DNA of 64,000 nt from Adiantum capillus-veneris (Eukaryota; Streptophyta; Polypodiopsida; Polypodiales; Pteridaceae). The stretch covers positions 112,316,141-112,380,140 of the forward strand of contig CM043942.1 in NCBI GenBank assembly GCA_014529385.2, given 5' to 3'. The position numbers and the translations under genes are program-made. The notes beneath the pieces were generated by a model that searched no databases, was not told the origin of the DNA, and saw nothing but the letters and a program-made list of their open reading frames with translations. Positions 31,097-43,068 of this stretch are shown here, one piece after another. Numbering within the stretch: position 1 is the first letter of the stretch; every line of letters begins with the position of its first letter.

Positions 31097-31966
31097 AAGG
31101 CCTAGAATATCAAAGTAAGCAAGGAGGTTGAGAGGGAGCAAGACATGATGCCAGAGAATTCTATCCTTACAAAGCAAGAAAAAATTTTAAGAGCATCCAA
31201 CTCGCTCCTTTATAAAAAATTTACAGGCCAAATGGCGGTGAATGCCTCCTTATGTGGGGATGATGAGGTGTACTGTGACATATTCCCTCAAGACACAAGT
31301 ATGCTTGTAAACCCTAGCATTGAGCTTGGTGATAATGTGCTCTTTATCTGTCTTAGGTATGTGTTGCCCCTTTGCTAATTATTAGTGCATGTGCAGGCAC
31401 AAGGGCCTCACTAGGGGATGTGTTTTCTTTTTCAGGTGTCTTATAAGGGATCTTCTAGAGGCTATAGCTATGCAAATTTCCATACTTGATCCTCTAGTGA
31501 CACAGTGCCTTTTTAACAAGCAAGGAAGCCTTTCAAGTTTTTTTTTATGATTTTAACATGCTGACCTGCAATTACATAATATACCCCTATGTTGAAGGGT
31601 AACTCTTAACTCCTAACGTGTTATTTATAACTTTTTGTGGTATTCCTAGCTAATTGTTATTTTCAACCTTTTGGAGAAAGATATTATATTTATGAATTCA
31701 TTGTCAAGTATCCATGGGAGAAGTAAATTGTAAGTATTAAGTATGATCTATGCTTGATGGCCCATTGTTTTCTATTAATATCTTTTTGATTGATGTCTTC
31801 TTGCAGTGCTGCGAAACTTATTGTTGGTCACCTGAGTACCACAAATAAGGATTACAATATAGAAGGTTTCAAGTACTACAATCAAAAAGTGCCTTTACAA
31901 ACAGACTCAACATCTTGTGTATGGAGGGTGCTTGCCAATGCATGGAGATATCTTGAGTCAAGGTGA
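31097..31966 (+). pseudogene. Fragmentary gene with C48 (Ulp1-like) protease C-terminus
   Basis: One open exon (about 31114-31355) reads EREQDMMPENSILTKQEKIL and DEVYCDIFPQDTSMLVNPSI and ends at CTTAG|GTATGT. A later exon starting after TTGCAG at 31807 reads KLIVGHLSTTNKDYNIEG and YYNQKVPLQTDSTSCVWRVL and ends with a TGA at 31964-31966. The VP.QTDS.SC..rV pattern matches the region around the catalytic Gln and Cys of C48 cysteine proteases (SUMO-protease fold), although the usual Gly after Cys is Val here. I did not find the His and Asp of the triad, so it looks incomplete. The link between the exons, and to the H3-like ORF just upstream, is uncertain. Confidence 0.35.
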
Positions 31967-32080
31967 AGGATGACTACACTCACCGTAAGTGTGTATCTCA
32001 TGTGCCATTGATTTATTTTGATTTCTTAACTATGTATGCATGTACTCATGTCCTTTAATTTCTTTTTCTATTTGTTTCAG

Positions 32081-32695
32081 TTGCATGACTATCCAGAGTC
32101 TTGGGTCACGTGGGTGAGAGAGAAGGATGTTTCTATGATTTTGGAAAGATCAATAAATCCAAATGATCCAGAATCGCATTTGCCACCAAAGAAAGGTAGA
32201 GCCACCAAGGGTTTGGATGCAAAAAAAATGGATCACAAGAAGAAGAGTCCTGCAAAGAAGATCCATACAGAGAAAAGGGATCACAAGAAGAAGAGTCCTA
32301 CAAAGAAGAGCCAAGCCAAGAAGAGTCCTGCCAAGGGGAAGAGTCCCACCAAGAAGAAGAGCCTTGCAAAAAGAAGAGCAGATACAAAGGGCCATCCATT
32401 CCACTCACCATTGAAATTCAAGGTTCAAAAGCGTTGTACAGCTAAGAACAGTAAGGGGGAGGCACCTAGATCACCTTTCAAGCTGCCTAAGAAGGTTTCC
32501 AAATCACCCAAGCCAACCACTCCTTAGGAGCCCAAAGCACCAACCCTTGCCAAGTCCCCCGTGCCAAGCGCTGAGGAGCCCAAGTCACCACCACCCACTC
32601 CTGAACTTTCGCCCCCTCCTGAACACAAAAGAAAAAGGGTCTCTGAGGATGCAAAATCCTCTGAGGCAAAAAGAAAAGTGGAGTTTCATGATTGA
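32081..32695 (+). pseudogene. Lysine-rich exon with SPKK-type repeats, interrupted by TAG
   Basis: Follows a TTTGTTTCAG acceptor and starts LHDYPESWVTWVREKDVSM. It then becomes very basic with repeated KKKSPAKK, KKKSPTKK, KKSPAKGKSPTKKK and SPLKFK, SPFKLPKK. SP(A/T)KK-type repeats bind the DNA minor groove in linker-histone tails and similar proteins; that role is inferred. A TAG at 32525-32527 interrupts it, but the same frame continues with proline-rich sequence and a probable nuclear localisation signal (HKRKR) to TGA at 32693-32695, so the stop is likely recent. It may be the last exon of the C48-like gene. Confidence 0.5.
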
Positions 32696-33105
32696 TCACT
32701 CCACAAAAGTTATGTACACTTTTGTTCATTTTGTCCATATGAACATATACCCTTTGGTGATTCATAATTTTGTACTTCAAATACTTAATACCAACTATCG
32801 ATTCTTAAATGTGTATCATGGTGTCACATAAGTTTAAAACAACAGAAATAATGATCACAATAAAATAGAGAAAAGATAAATATCTTTGCAAAATATAATG
32901 ATTAAAATATTGAACTTGTTTTTTCAAGTCCTTGCAAGTGGCTCAAATACAACTCTTTTTGGGGGAAGGCATGTGATGCAAAAGGTTGAATTCTCCATCC
33001 TTGTGCTCACCACAATTCCATCCACTTTGAATCTATACTCAAGAGATGTTTCATCAAGAAACTTAAGAGATTCTCTAACATCATGTAGTCTCCAATTTGT
33101 AGTTA
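32696..33105. other. Convergent intergenic region
   Basis: Between the plus-strand SPKK exon and the minus-strand 329-aa gene. AT-rich; probably holds both 3' ends. No gene seen. Confidence 0.5.
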
Positions 33106-34178
33106 CTATAAGGCTTCTATACTCGGTGTGTGGATGGATTGTGACCTTAGTTCAAACTCTTGACAATTTTCCTCAGAGTCAAGAGGAACCCAGCTATCTA
33201 ATTTTCTTCTCCATCTCCTATAGTTGTAGCCCAGAACTAATGATTGACGACATAGTTGATATGAGATAGACATAGAATTTGGGCTTACTCTACAACTAAT
33301 ATTTTTGCCAATATGGAAAGTTTCTTTGGTACTCCATCCGTCTCCAACTACATTATCCAGTTCAGTCATAGAAAGTATTCTATTAAGCCACATCGTCTTT
33401 GTCCTCTGCAAGTCCATTGTTTTGAACCATGACACAAAGACATGTATAGGCAAGAACCATTGAACTTTAATCCTTCTTGATATCCTGTTCGGAGACATAG
33501 CTTTAAAGAGGTCTTCTTTGATCTTGGATTTGAAGCTTGATATACTACATGCATCAGAAACTTCCCAATCAAGTGAACTTATGGTGGGAACGGGTAACTG
33601 ATGTAGTTCTCCATATGCAGCTTCTCGTGAAGGAACCTTGTATTCTGTAAAATAGACAAACAAATCCATTGTTTTGTAAAAGGAAGGTGGCTTGTCAGCA
33701 TACATAACATCTGTAATCCCTTTATGCATTGCTTTGAACGTCCCACGTAGACTCTCCACAGGCTGCCATTCCACAGTTGTTGAAGGAATATCTGGCATGG
33801 AATCAAAAAATGAGAAAAACAATGGGAGAATAAAACATTCATTGTATCAAATATAAGTTTTTTTTTTTACTTACAGTAAGAATGGAGTGTGCGATGTTCT
33901 TCCCAGTCTAGCACCATATCCTTGGCCATGTACACATATTGAACCTTTGCTAGCCAGCCATTGCCGATCACTTTGAAAGCAAGAACATGGCCTTTCCAAT
34001 GGTTTTTTACTTTATCACGTTTAGTTCTCTTCTCTCTGTGTACACCTTTGCATGAAGGAAGCATTGTTACCCAGTCATTCACACGAAAAGATATGGGCTT
34101 CCAAAGACCATCCTCTCTAACGTTATGAAAGTCACAAGAAGGTATGTTATGTGAAGGGCGACGTGAAAAAGACGCCAT
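33106..34178 (-). CDS. Two-exon gene, 329 aa, possible BAH-like domain
   Basis: Exon 1 runs 34178-33875 (ATG in a good context, MASFSRRPSHNIPS) and exon 2 runs 33791-33106. The donor CTTACT|GTAAGT and acceptor ATGCCAG|ATATT are consensus, and the join (phase 1) gives exactly 990 nt. The N-terminal part SFRVNDWVTMLPSCKG, then NHWKGHVLAFKVIGNGWLAK and VQYVYMAKDMVLDWEEH, resembles the start, middle strand and W/Y-rich strand of a BAH chromatin-binding domain; I regard this as possible, not established. The rest (FYKTMDLFVYFTEYKVPSRE, KTMWLNRILSMTELDN) is not recognised. It is one of the few intact genes in the window. Confidence 0.6.
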
Positions 34179-34527
34179 GGAAACTCAGAGATTAGAGAAG
34201 AAGAAAGAAAATATAGAGATGGAAAGACTTATGCCTCTCACAAAATAGAGAGAGAGTGAAAAAGGTATACGTTTGAAAAAAGTACGTGATTTGTCATTAA
34301 TGGCCTTGTTTTGAGAGCCTTATGACATAGATTTTGTATGTTTTGTCAACACTTTTGTGAAATATAAAATAGAATAAAAGATGAGACGTCATTACTTTGG
34401 GACGCAAATTTAATGAGCTCACTCGCCAAAAGCACCTCAATATAGCAATTTCAGCCTTATGATCAAGACATTTTGCCGTTCTCCGTCAAAATAGAACCAC
34501 CAAAACCCAAAATAGAGGAGACAAGAG
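34179..34527. other. Upstream region of the 329-aa gene
   Basis: CT-rich leader directly upstream of the ATG on the minus strand. A single AACGG core occurs near 34476 but lacks the rest of the MSA consensus. The similarity to element C begins at about 34528. Confidence 0.45.
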
Positions 34528-35940
34528 TGCCCCACGGTTTACAAACAGTCGTCCTAGATGACTGGTAAACGGGGATCACAAGATCATACAACATTGATGA
34601 GAAAACAACAATGTCCTGAATAACCATCTAGGTTAACTTGAAAGATCCACATGCACCCAAACCGAGCCATGACCACTATTGGTGATTGGTAGACCCAAGA
34701 GTAATCTCATAGAGATACTGCACATAGATTGAAAAAATGCTTCATAGCACTAATGTGATGAATATGCATGCCCCTCCAAATCAGTCTTTGCTAAACACTA
34801 GGGCCCATAACACCTAGTGTGCATGCATTTAGCAAAAAGCAGATTTGAACCTCTATATTTATGATCATCCTCGCCAATAGTTATGGCGAATGTGATGCTT
34901 TTAGCACACATTGAAGAGGAATTGAAATAGTTATAGAAAGAAACTAAATACTTGCTATTGCAAATATTTACAAGATGTGTTGAAACGTTTGAACCATAAT
35001 AGAAGGTGAAACATTAATCACTTCTAGGTACAAACAATGAAACCTTTTCATTAACACTCATAGACTTGCAATATGCATAAACAACCATCTGTAATGTTGT
35101 TTAGCTGCACTTGTACCTTAACAAGTCATTCTAAGTATCCGACAATTTTTTGCCACCGAAATTGCTCCTGATACGTCGTGCTGAAAATGGTCTAGAAAAC
35201 AGATTTGACCAGCACCTAGGAACTTTGTCGTGACACATACTTGAAATAAGGGCACTGCCAGTCCTAGAGACTCATATTCTCCACATGTGGAATATGTCTC
35301 ATGTAAGAATGTCTTTAAAAAAAACATCCTTCAAGTACAAAATGTACTAGTATGTGGAGGTAACTGCAAACACTCTACAATTGGAGTAAGAGGGGCCCTC
35401 ATTTGCTGTGCTCCACACTGGATAAACCGAACTCCGTGAGTTCCTAGACCATATTGCATCCCAAGTGACAACATGTGCCAAATAAACCCTACAAGTGGGT
35501 CTATAACTGCAGAATGCAGAAAATTATGTTGGACACTACATCCCAAATTTCTTGGCTCGTACATGACCTTGTCAGGTCTCTTAAGAGCAAAAATGGATGA
35601 TAATATAATATGTGCATCCTACCTGAAAAAAGCAAACAAAAAGAAACAAAACCAAATCAGATGCGTACCTGAATGTTGAACATAGTGTTCACTAATCCGT
35701 AATGAAAAGGTACCTACCCAATTTTCGCGCTTGCAAAGGCCTAGGAACACTAATTGAAAATTAGTGAAATGCAAGTAGCATGTAACCTTGGGTGTTGCCT
35801 TTGCGATCCAGACCCCTTGGTGAAAATCAACATTGTCAAACCCCTTGGTTACATGTTGCAAAGAAACTGCTCAATTAGCAGTTGGCCCTTGGCCTATGTC
35901 TGTGACCTCCTATGCTACAAACGGATGCGCGATGGCCCTG
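34528..35940 (-). mobile_element. Element C: left part of a split gypsy-type retrotransposon
   Basis: Matches elements A and D over its whole length ('acagtcgtcctagatgactgg', 'ccaaaccgagccatgacc', 'actcatattctccacatgtg', 'tgtcaaaccccttggtta'). It stops at CCCTG (35936-35940), where element G begins, and is continued by element E, which starts with CCCTG at 44915. No coding frame survives. Confidence 0.65.
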
Positions 35941-36044
35941 CAAAATACTCATAATAACACAATACATACCATAAAAATGATAAATCGGTATACCCGATCG
36001 CACATGCACATAATCAATTACGTATGAGAACAGAGAGAGACATA

Positions 36045-36120
36045 GAGTGAGAGAGAGAGAGAGAGAGAGGAAGAGCACCTGCAGATGCGCCTCCTAGAGC
36101 GGAGTGCCACACCGGAATGG

Positions 36121-36165
<45 letters not shown>
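36045..36165. repeat. (GA)n microsatellites in element G LTR
   Basis: Two GA arrays (36049-36070 and 36122-36162) interrupt the left LTR and account for low-complexity open frames on the minus strand. Confidence 0.9.
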
Positions 36166-36167
<2 letters not shown>

Positions 36168-36170
36168 GGA

Positions 36171-36444
36171 GAAGAATAGACACAGCCACTGGGTGCAATC
36201 TCCCCCCGTGCAAGAGTGAGCATTTTCCTCTTGCACGTATTTATTTATAGATTTCTTGAATGCCCAAAAATGAGTACAAACTGGCCGGCCAATCATAAAT
36301 GGCCAAAGCTCATAAAGAGCACTTGAATAATAAATTGTATAATATAAATATATATATATACATTTCCATTCACATAGGCCTAGCTCGGTTTAGTCTTTTC
36401 CATCTGTCAGCTGCAATAAATAATAACATATCAATTCCATAACA
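36171..36444 (-). repeat. Element G LTR, left copy
   Basis: Nearly identical to 44651-44914, including 'gcacgtatttatttatag', 'aatgcccaaaaatgagtac' and 'ggcctagctcggtttagtc'. Confidence 0.8.
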
Positions 36445-36849
36445 TACCTCTCCATTGGAAAGCAACTGTCCTTAGTTGCAAATATAAAAATCTACAAACA
36501 ATCCTTGTCAAAAACAGTGATTAGTATGCTGTTTCAAAAACATCGCATGATAAAAGAAAAATTTATGAAACTAAAGAACATTAGCTTATGACTGCCTTCA
36601 TCCACATACTACCTATTCTAGTGTCCCATACCACTAGAATAAGCGGTATATGTCATACCATGATGAATCAAGATATCATTGGTCACACTCATCATCATAA
36701 TCAATTCTCATCAATCTCAAATCCAATTCCATAAATACTGTCGCAACAACCCACAAAAATTCAAGTCCAAATATCTACCAGCATATATCCGTTTCAAATC
36801 CAAAATCCAAATATCCAAATCCAAAATCCTTCATTTTGTAAACCCGGGT

Positions 36850-37020
36850 TGTAAGAACTAGGGAAACTAGACCTGAGATCCTCCTTCCAACCTCCCTTTA
36901 TATAGGCGAGCTCCTAGCCCCTTGCCCTAGACGGATCCCCTATCCACATTGTCTAGCCCGACCCTTGGCTGTAGTCCATGACCATCCTAGTTCTTAGGGT
37001 ACTGGACCCTTGTCCTGACA
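36850..37020 (-). repeat. 3' LTR of element D
   Basis: 171 bp, TGT...ACA. Differs from the other LTR by an 8-bp 'aactaggg' insertion and scattered substitutions. TATA-like 'ccctttatatag' lies within it. Confidence 0.85.
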
Positions 37021-38867
37021 TTACTTCTCCCTTAAAGAAGAGTTTTCGTCCTCGAAAACAAAAGTGGTGATATCTTCATACCAGTGTAAGAAGACTGATG
37101 TTTTCTGTGTTGGTATCCCAAATGTGATGCAGTGAGGAGGTTCAATGAAACCAAGAGCAAACATCTTGATTTTCAAAATTTTTGTCTGTTTGCAAGCACT
37201 TGGGTCTAAATGGTAACTCCATTTATAACTCACTTGAGTACTGTAAAGGAGGAACCATAACTAAGAGTTGTCCAAAGGCATAACCAGTGTTCAGATATTC
37301 TGAAGGTACTGGAATAATGCAAGAAAACATTGGTGCAACTATCCATGAAGTTGAGAGCCATATTTCCAACTCGTGTGAGTATCTTAAAAAGCTTCATAGA
37401 TACGAAGAAGTAGAGTAGGGTGTGTCCTTATGCCAGACTTTTGAATATATTGGAACACATAGAACTACATGTTCATCCCTAATGAAGGTTACTTGCCAAC
37501 ATACTTTGTCAGCACACCTGGTAAGTCCTTGAAGGATGAAACTATTGAAAAAAAATCTCCAACCCCACCACAACAGGTGTTCAAAGTTGAAAACCGTACT
37601 TACGCAAATTCTAGAATAGGGAGAAAATCATCTATTCAGAAATGCGTTGTGCTAACTTATGCTCTTAGCAGATCCTTTAGCAAAAGAAATATTTGTAAGT
37701 TGCCCATCCAACACGAGATGAATAGTAGCAGTAATGTTCCCCAACCTTTACAGACAGTCGTCCCTGACTGTCGGTAAACTAGGACTCAATCATTGAGTAA
37801 CCAGTCATATATGTTATATGGAGTGAAGAAAACCAACTAGGTTTAAAGCGGGTGTACTGGAGTAAGCTCCCAGATTTTAGACCATCCAACCATAGACACC
37901 CATCCTGAGCCAGTGCCTTGTATGGCAGGGTGTAAACTCCTAATAAATCTGTAGGAGAGATTGCACAGGCAGTGCAAGAAGGTGCAGAGAGAATAAAGTC
38001 CATGAATTGGCATGCCGCTTCAAATAAATCAGTGTTAAACACTAGGGCCCATAACACCTAGTGTGAATGCATTTAACACAAATTTTTCCAAACCGCAATT
38101 CCATGACGAGACTTTCCACAGTATGTAAGTGAAAGCCTTTCAACAAGAGTTGGACCATAACAGAATGTCAAAGATCAGTCACACCTAGGTACCACCCCTG
38201 AGACATTCTCAGTAACTTAGCATACTTGGTTATATGTAGAAACGACCCTCCGTTAAGGTGGTTTTACAGCACTTGTCATCGCAACAAATCTGTACTGAGT
38301 ACCCGACAATTTCTGGCCACTGAAATTGTTCATGATACGGTGTGCTCCAAATGGTCTAATAAACGGATGCGACCAACACGTAGGGACTTCATCACGACAC
38401 ATTATTAAGAATTAGGCACCAGTGTCAGTCCCAGAGACTCATATTCACCACATGTGGAATATGTCTCAAATAAGGATGGCCGAAAAAGAGACATCCATCA
38501 AGTACAAGATGTTACTTGTGTGTGGAGAAACTGCAAACACTCCACGACAATAGTGAGAGGGACCCTCATTATCTTGCTCCACACTGGCTAAACCGAACTT
38601 CTTGAGTTCGTAGACCATGTTGTATCCCATGTGACAACATGTACCAAATTGAACCCTAAAATTAGGTTCGTAACAGCATAGGACAGAAAGATAGATTGGA
38701 CTCTTGGCCCAACATACTTGTGCCGACATGCCCTTGGCATGGCTCTGTAACATTCAAGGGTACTTAGACGTCTTGAAAAACCAAGCAAAGCATACTAAAC
38801 ATGGAATGACACCAATTCAGTACACTTATCTATATGCAAATGGAATAACATAATGTACACTTACCTG

Positions 38868-40335
38868 TGATGGGGGCTTTTCACAAGCCAAGCTCCCATA
38901 CCCCTCTTCTCTCGTCCCCACCCCATGAAAACCTCCTCTTAGGGAGGGAGTGATAAAAAGCATTGGAAAAAGTAAGAAAAAAATAAAGTATGATTATGTA
39001 AATATATAAGAAAGGTAAAATAGGCCACCTCATGCCTGCGGGGTAGCCCATCCCCACCTTGCCTCCTTTTTCTTCACTGTTGCCCCGCTGTGTGTCCCTT
39101 TTCCTCTCCTCCACTCAAAAGGTCAACCCCCTCTCTCTTCCCCTCGTCCTTTCTCCTTTCTCTCTCCCCTCAAGCTACCCCACCTCTCACCAATAATGCA
39201 CCCTAACTCACATGCAACTTACCCTATCTTCCAAAATAGTATACCCCACCCCCTCTTTCTCTCTCCTATCATATCCCATGACCCAAATACCCCCCTCTCT
39301 CTCTAAAGGGCACCATGTCTCTTGTCTTGTAGCTAAATAACCTCCCCCACACTCACACACACTCAGTTTCACTGAAAAAGGTGAACACAGACCCATCCCC
39401 ACCCGGTGGTTACCTGATTTTTCTTGTGTTCACACACATCTGCACACAGATTCACCTCTGAACACACTCCCCTCTCTCCCCTCTTGTAATTACTCCATGT
39501 CACCTCTCTTTTTTTTTTTAATCAACCCATCTCTCTCTCTTAGTCTCTCTCTCATGAGACTGCTGTTCTGGCACATATACACACAGCCAGACAAGTGGGG
39601 CCCACAGTCACATGGCCTATGTAGATAATGATTTCTTCATTTCTAAATTCTAGAATTTCTCCCCCCTCCTCCCCTATATAAAGAGGGGTCACCATCACAC
39701 ACACACCCACACCATCACCATCACCGCAATCACCATGCTTGTCTTGAGCATGACCTCTACACCCTTGGCTATGGAAGATGAAGGGCAACTAAATGAAGGA
39801 TGATGGCCATAATCCTCGTGCGAGTCTTCGCCATCAACTCCCACCTATCCACCATGTGCTCTACCACTCTCTCCCTTCTCATTCCCCTACCCTATGCTCC
39901 CCATTTCATCGCCTTATTCTCTAAATAAAGCTTGAGGTTTTGTGAGTATGTTTTCTTGCAATGTTTTGCCCATGTGAGGTGTGCGGAATCGCCACCTAGT
40001 CTTGTGTTTGGAGTGAGCTTGTGTATGTGTGAAGGGTGTGCGGATTCGCCATCCTTTTGTGGTGCCTAAGTACTAAGCCGCTATACCCCCTCCCTCACTC
40101 TCTCTCTCTCTCACTCTCTCTCACTAATCTCATTCCCTTTCCTCTTCATCATTACTCCCAAGCATCCATCTCTCTTGGATGAAAACTTTGTTATGGTGGT
40201 GTGTTGTTTGCGTCCTAGCCGCTGAAGCTAGGTGGTGCCCCCTGTTTGCTTTACCATGACAGGCTCGAGGCGCGCCATTCGTTCCCCGGTGTTTTAGAGG
40301 CCGTCGGGGGTTCGGGGTTCGCTTTGCTCCCGTCA
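38868..40335 (+). mobile_element. Probable solo LTR (1.47 kb) inserted in element D
   Basis: A C/T-rich block foreign to element D begins TGATGGGGGC and ends CTCCCGTCA. It contains 'ccctatataaagagggg' near 39672 (TATA) and AATAAA at 39923, in the order expected for U3-R of a plus-strand LTR. Element D sequence ('tatatgcaaatgga') occurs on both sides. ACCT occurs at each edge, but a clean 5-bp duplication is not evident, so boundaries may be off by a few bases. Confidence 0.5.
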
Positions 40336-41741
40336 CCTATATGCAAATGGAGAGGAGCACGTCCCCTACCTGAAAAACAAACAGCATTGCACTAGGACCC
40401 TGGATGTTGCCTTTGCAACCCAAGCCCTTGGATTAGAATCTATGTAGTCAAACCCCTTGATAAGACTTCTTTGTAGAAACTGCTCAACTAAGTGATAACG
40501 GTAACCAACATAGTTAACTGTGTACAGATTGAGTGGAAGCAACTTGAAAAGTGTGTTCATCTGATACCATGTGGTAGATTGCGGAATTCTTTTCTTGAAA
40601 GTAGAACTGAGAGAGATCAACTATGATCCTCAATGGAGATCAAAATGTGATCCTTAATGCCTATGGGGTGATGTAGCAATCACCCGTCGGGTCTTACCCC
40701 AAAACAGTATGTCCATAGACACTCCGTAGTGCTATAGAGCAGGAGACCCACACAAGCGAACTACCGATCTCTTACAACCATGCTATCACAAATGATTGCT
40801 GCGTCTATACTCCGTGGTAGAGATTAGCCGGTGTGAGTTTAAGATTATCAAAAACTCACTTGAGCGTTGCGCTAAAAACATGTAGTGCAAAACATCCGTA
40901 ATGGCAAGACGCTTGCTTGTCAATTAACGTCAATGTGTATTCCAGTGGGTAGAGCTATTTGATCTTGAGAACAATCGTCCATTGAATACCAACAAGTGGA
41001 TCTTATCCTAGTTTTAGCAATGGCTCTTAGCCAGCGCACGTGTTTCATAGCCATCATGGAAATTAGTGTTCAATCGTCGAACCGATGAAGACTAATGTGG
41101 ATGGCACCTTGCTCAATTTCTAGCAAAGAGTTTTTAGAGCATCTTGGCTCAGGCGAACTCACTAGTGAAACATGTAACAAAACTTCGTAGAAAATTTTCA
41201 TGTTGTTCCTTAGAGAAAGAGATGAAGAACGAAAAGAAGAGCATGCTGGACTGAGGAACATTCCTTAAGATTGTAGAGTGTGTGTCTAAGCTATGTGCTC
41301 TTACGCATCGTATGCCTGACTTGTAGCTTATCGTATAAGCATTCCTCAGGTTTCCGGTATGACTCTCTCGATGAAAGAGATAACAGAAAACTTATTCCAA
41401 TCCACCTAGATTGCAGGGGTCGTGATTGTATGAGGACGACTTAGATTTGGCAGGTTGCCCCTGAAATAAGTCCTAGATTTAGGTTTCCTTTTAGTGTGGT
41501 TGTGTGTTAATAACAACCGACAATCATTTTAAACAGTGCGTCACTGATTCTATCCTTTACAAATTTGCGAGTGTGGTAGCATAATCCAAGAAGTGGTGGA
41601 GGTCATTCCTCCTTTCTAGCATGCCTTTCATATAAAAGTGAAAGCTCGTGGCTACATTAAAAGTTACTACCAAAAATTCCTTGCATCGATGGGAGTGGTA
41701 GTGATCGATGAAAATCATTTTCTTGTACCTACGGGACTGGT

Positions 41742-42196
41742 AGCATTAGGCAAAATTTGGACTCACAAAGGGGCCCTTTAAGGAGTTTGACTTTACCGCT
41801 ATTTACCAAAACGGGCGCATGGATAAATTTTTGCAAACAAACTCCAAAGTTGGCGGAGGTTTGACAGCTAGAATGTCCTCTTCAAGCTCTATCTACTGAT
41901 ATATAGCACACCATGAGATTCCTCATATTTTACAAGATTCTTTTTTTGATTCACCTATGATGTGACAACTCTGTCGGAATCTAAGTGAATCAAAAAAAGA
42001 ATCTTCTAAAATATAAGGAATCTCATGGTGTGCTATATATCAATAGATAGAGCTTGAAGAGGACATTCTAACTGTCAAACCTCTGCCAACTTTGGAGTTT
42101 GTTTGCAAAAATTTATCCATGCACCCGTTTTGGTAGAGAGAGGTAAAGTCAAACTCCTTAAAGGGCCCCTTTGTGAGTCCAAATTTTGCATAATGT
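41742..42196. repeat. Near-perfect 455-bp inverted repeat (arms ~213 bp)
   Basis: The left arm (41742-41954) and right arm (41985-42196) are reverse complements with only a few mismatches, e.g. 'aaaggggccctttaaggag', 'caaagttggcggaggtttg' and 'cacaccatgagattcc'. The spacer is about 30 bp. The size and structure suit a foldback-type MITE. A transcript would form a long dsRNA hairpin able to feed siRNA production (inference). It lies inside element D. Confidence 0.9.
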
Positions 42197-42483
42197 GAGT
42201 CGGTGAAATGTGGTCTTGATTAATGTAGATGGCCTAAACTTGGTTGCCACTGCTCTTGGCCCCAAGTTAATGGTAACACAATTTAGAAACCGTGTTGCAA
42301 GTGAAATTGGTTGTACCAAAAAGGATGATTATTTCAGAAAAGAAATTAGGGCATAATCCTACCCAATTGGAAAAAAAATGGGCAATACTCTGAAAAGGTC
42401 ACATGCACGTATAAGGACATATAACTACTATGCCTTGCACCAAAACTGGAGTTTATGTCGAATCACTAACTAATGCATCATGT

Positions 42484-43068
42484 TTACGTTTGTCGTACAT
42501 GTGGACACTGCTTTTTTTGATGCGTTCCTAAGCAAATAAAGCATAATTTTTGACTTTTTTCACGTTGAAAGTCAGATGGTGATAGTCGCTTCCTGACCAC
42601 GTTGGTCATGCCCCGATTTGTTCCGACAACTGAATTATTTTGTACATGTTGGACCTCTTTGGTCATAACTGGTAGATTGACAACCCCTTGGGTTGCTGGC
42701 ATGTGGGGAGCTGATTCTGGTAGCATTCTGTAAATTAGTTGTGTGAGATTTTCTACTTGTGTCACCAATATTTGGACCCTTACAGCTAGCTTTTGAAATC
42801 GGGCATCAAAAGTTTGCCAGTCCTGTCGAGCGAAAAACTCCCTGGCATCCGGCAATTGACTGTCATCCTCTAGAATATCCAACACGCTATGAGGAGGAGG
42901 GGTTGATAAATGAGGAGACACAGATAGATCACCTGGGTTTGCACCATCCATCCTTGGTGCCACGATGGTACCCTCTGTGAGAGTATCCGGCCCCATGACA
43001 TCCACGGGTGGAGCCAATTCCAGGTATTCAAACACAAACATGTGTTGATCATCAATTTCCGCACTCAT
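42484..43068 (-). CDS. Gag-like protein with zinc knuckle (element D)
   Basis: An open frame of 194 codons from ATG 43068 (MSAEIDDQHMFVFEYLELAP) to the stop at 42484. It has an acidic, proline-rich N-terminus, a helical stretch with FFARQDWQTFDARFQKLAV and VQILVTQVENLTQLI (coiled-coil-like), and at the C-terminus CFICLGTHQKKQC, a CCHC zinc knuckle with C-x2-C-x3-H-x4-C spacing (one residue short of the usual). It is about 1 kb inside the 5' LTR and PBS, as expected for gag. Much shorter than a full gag, so probably truncated. Confidence 0.65.
   Translation of the reverse strand: MSAEIDDQHMFVFEYLELAPPVDVMGPDTLTEGTIVAPRMDGANPGDLSVSPHLSTPPPHSVLDILEDDSQLPDAREFFARQDWQTFDARFQKLAVRVQILVTQVENLTQLIYRMLPESAPHMPATQGVVNLPVMTKEVQHVQNNSVVGTNRGMTNVVRKRLSPSDFQREKSQKLCFICLGTHQKKQCPHVRQT

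Noticed and set aside
34470-34485. MSA element upstream of the 329-aa gene
   Set aside because: Only the AACGG core is present; the flanking consensus positions do not match and the core is expected by chance.
17205-34530. Terminal inverted repeats for a single 17-kb transposon
   Set aside because: I compared the sequence near 17150-17330 with the reverse complement near 34400-34530 and found only short, chance-level matches.
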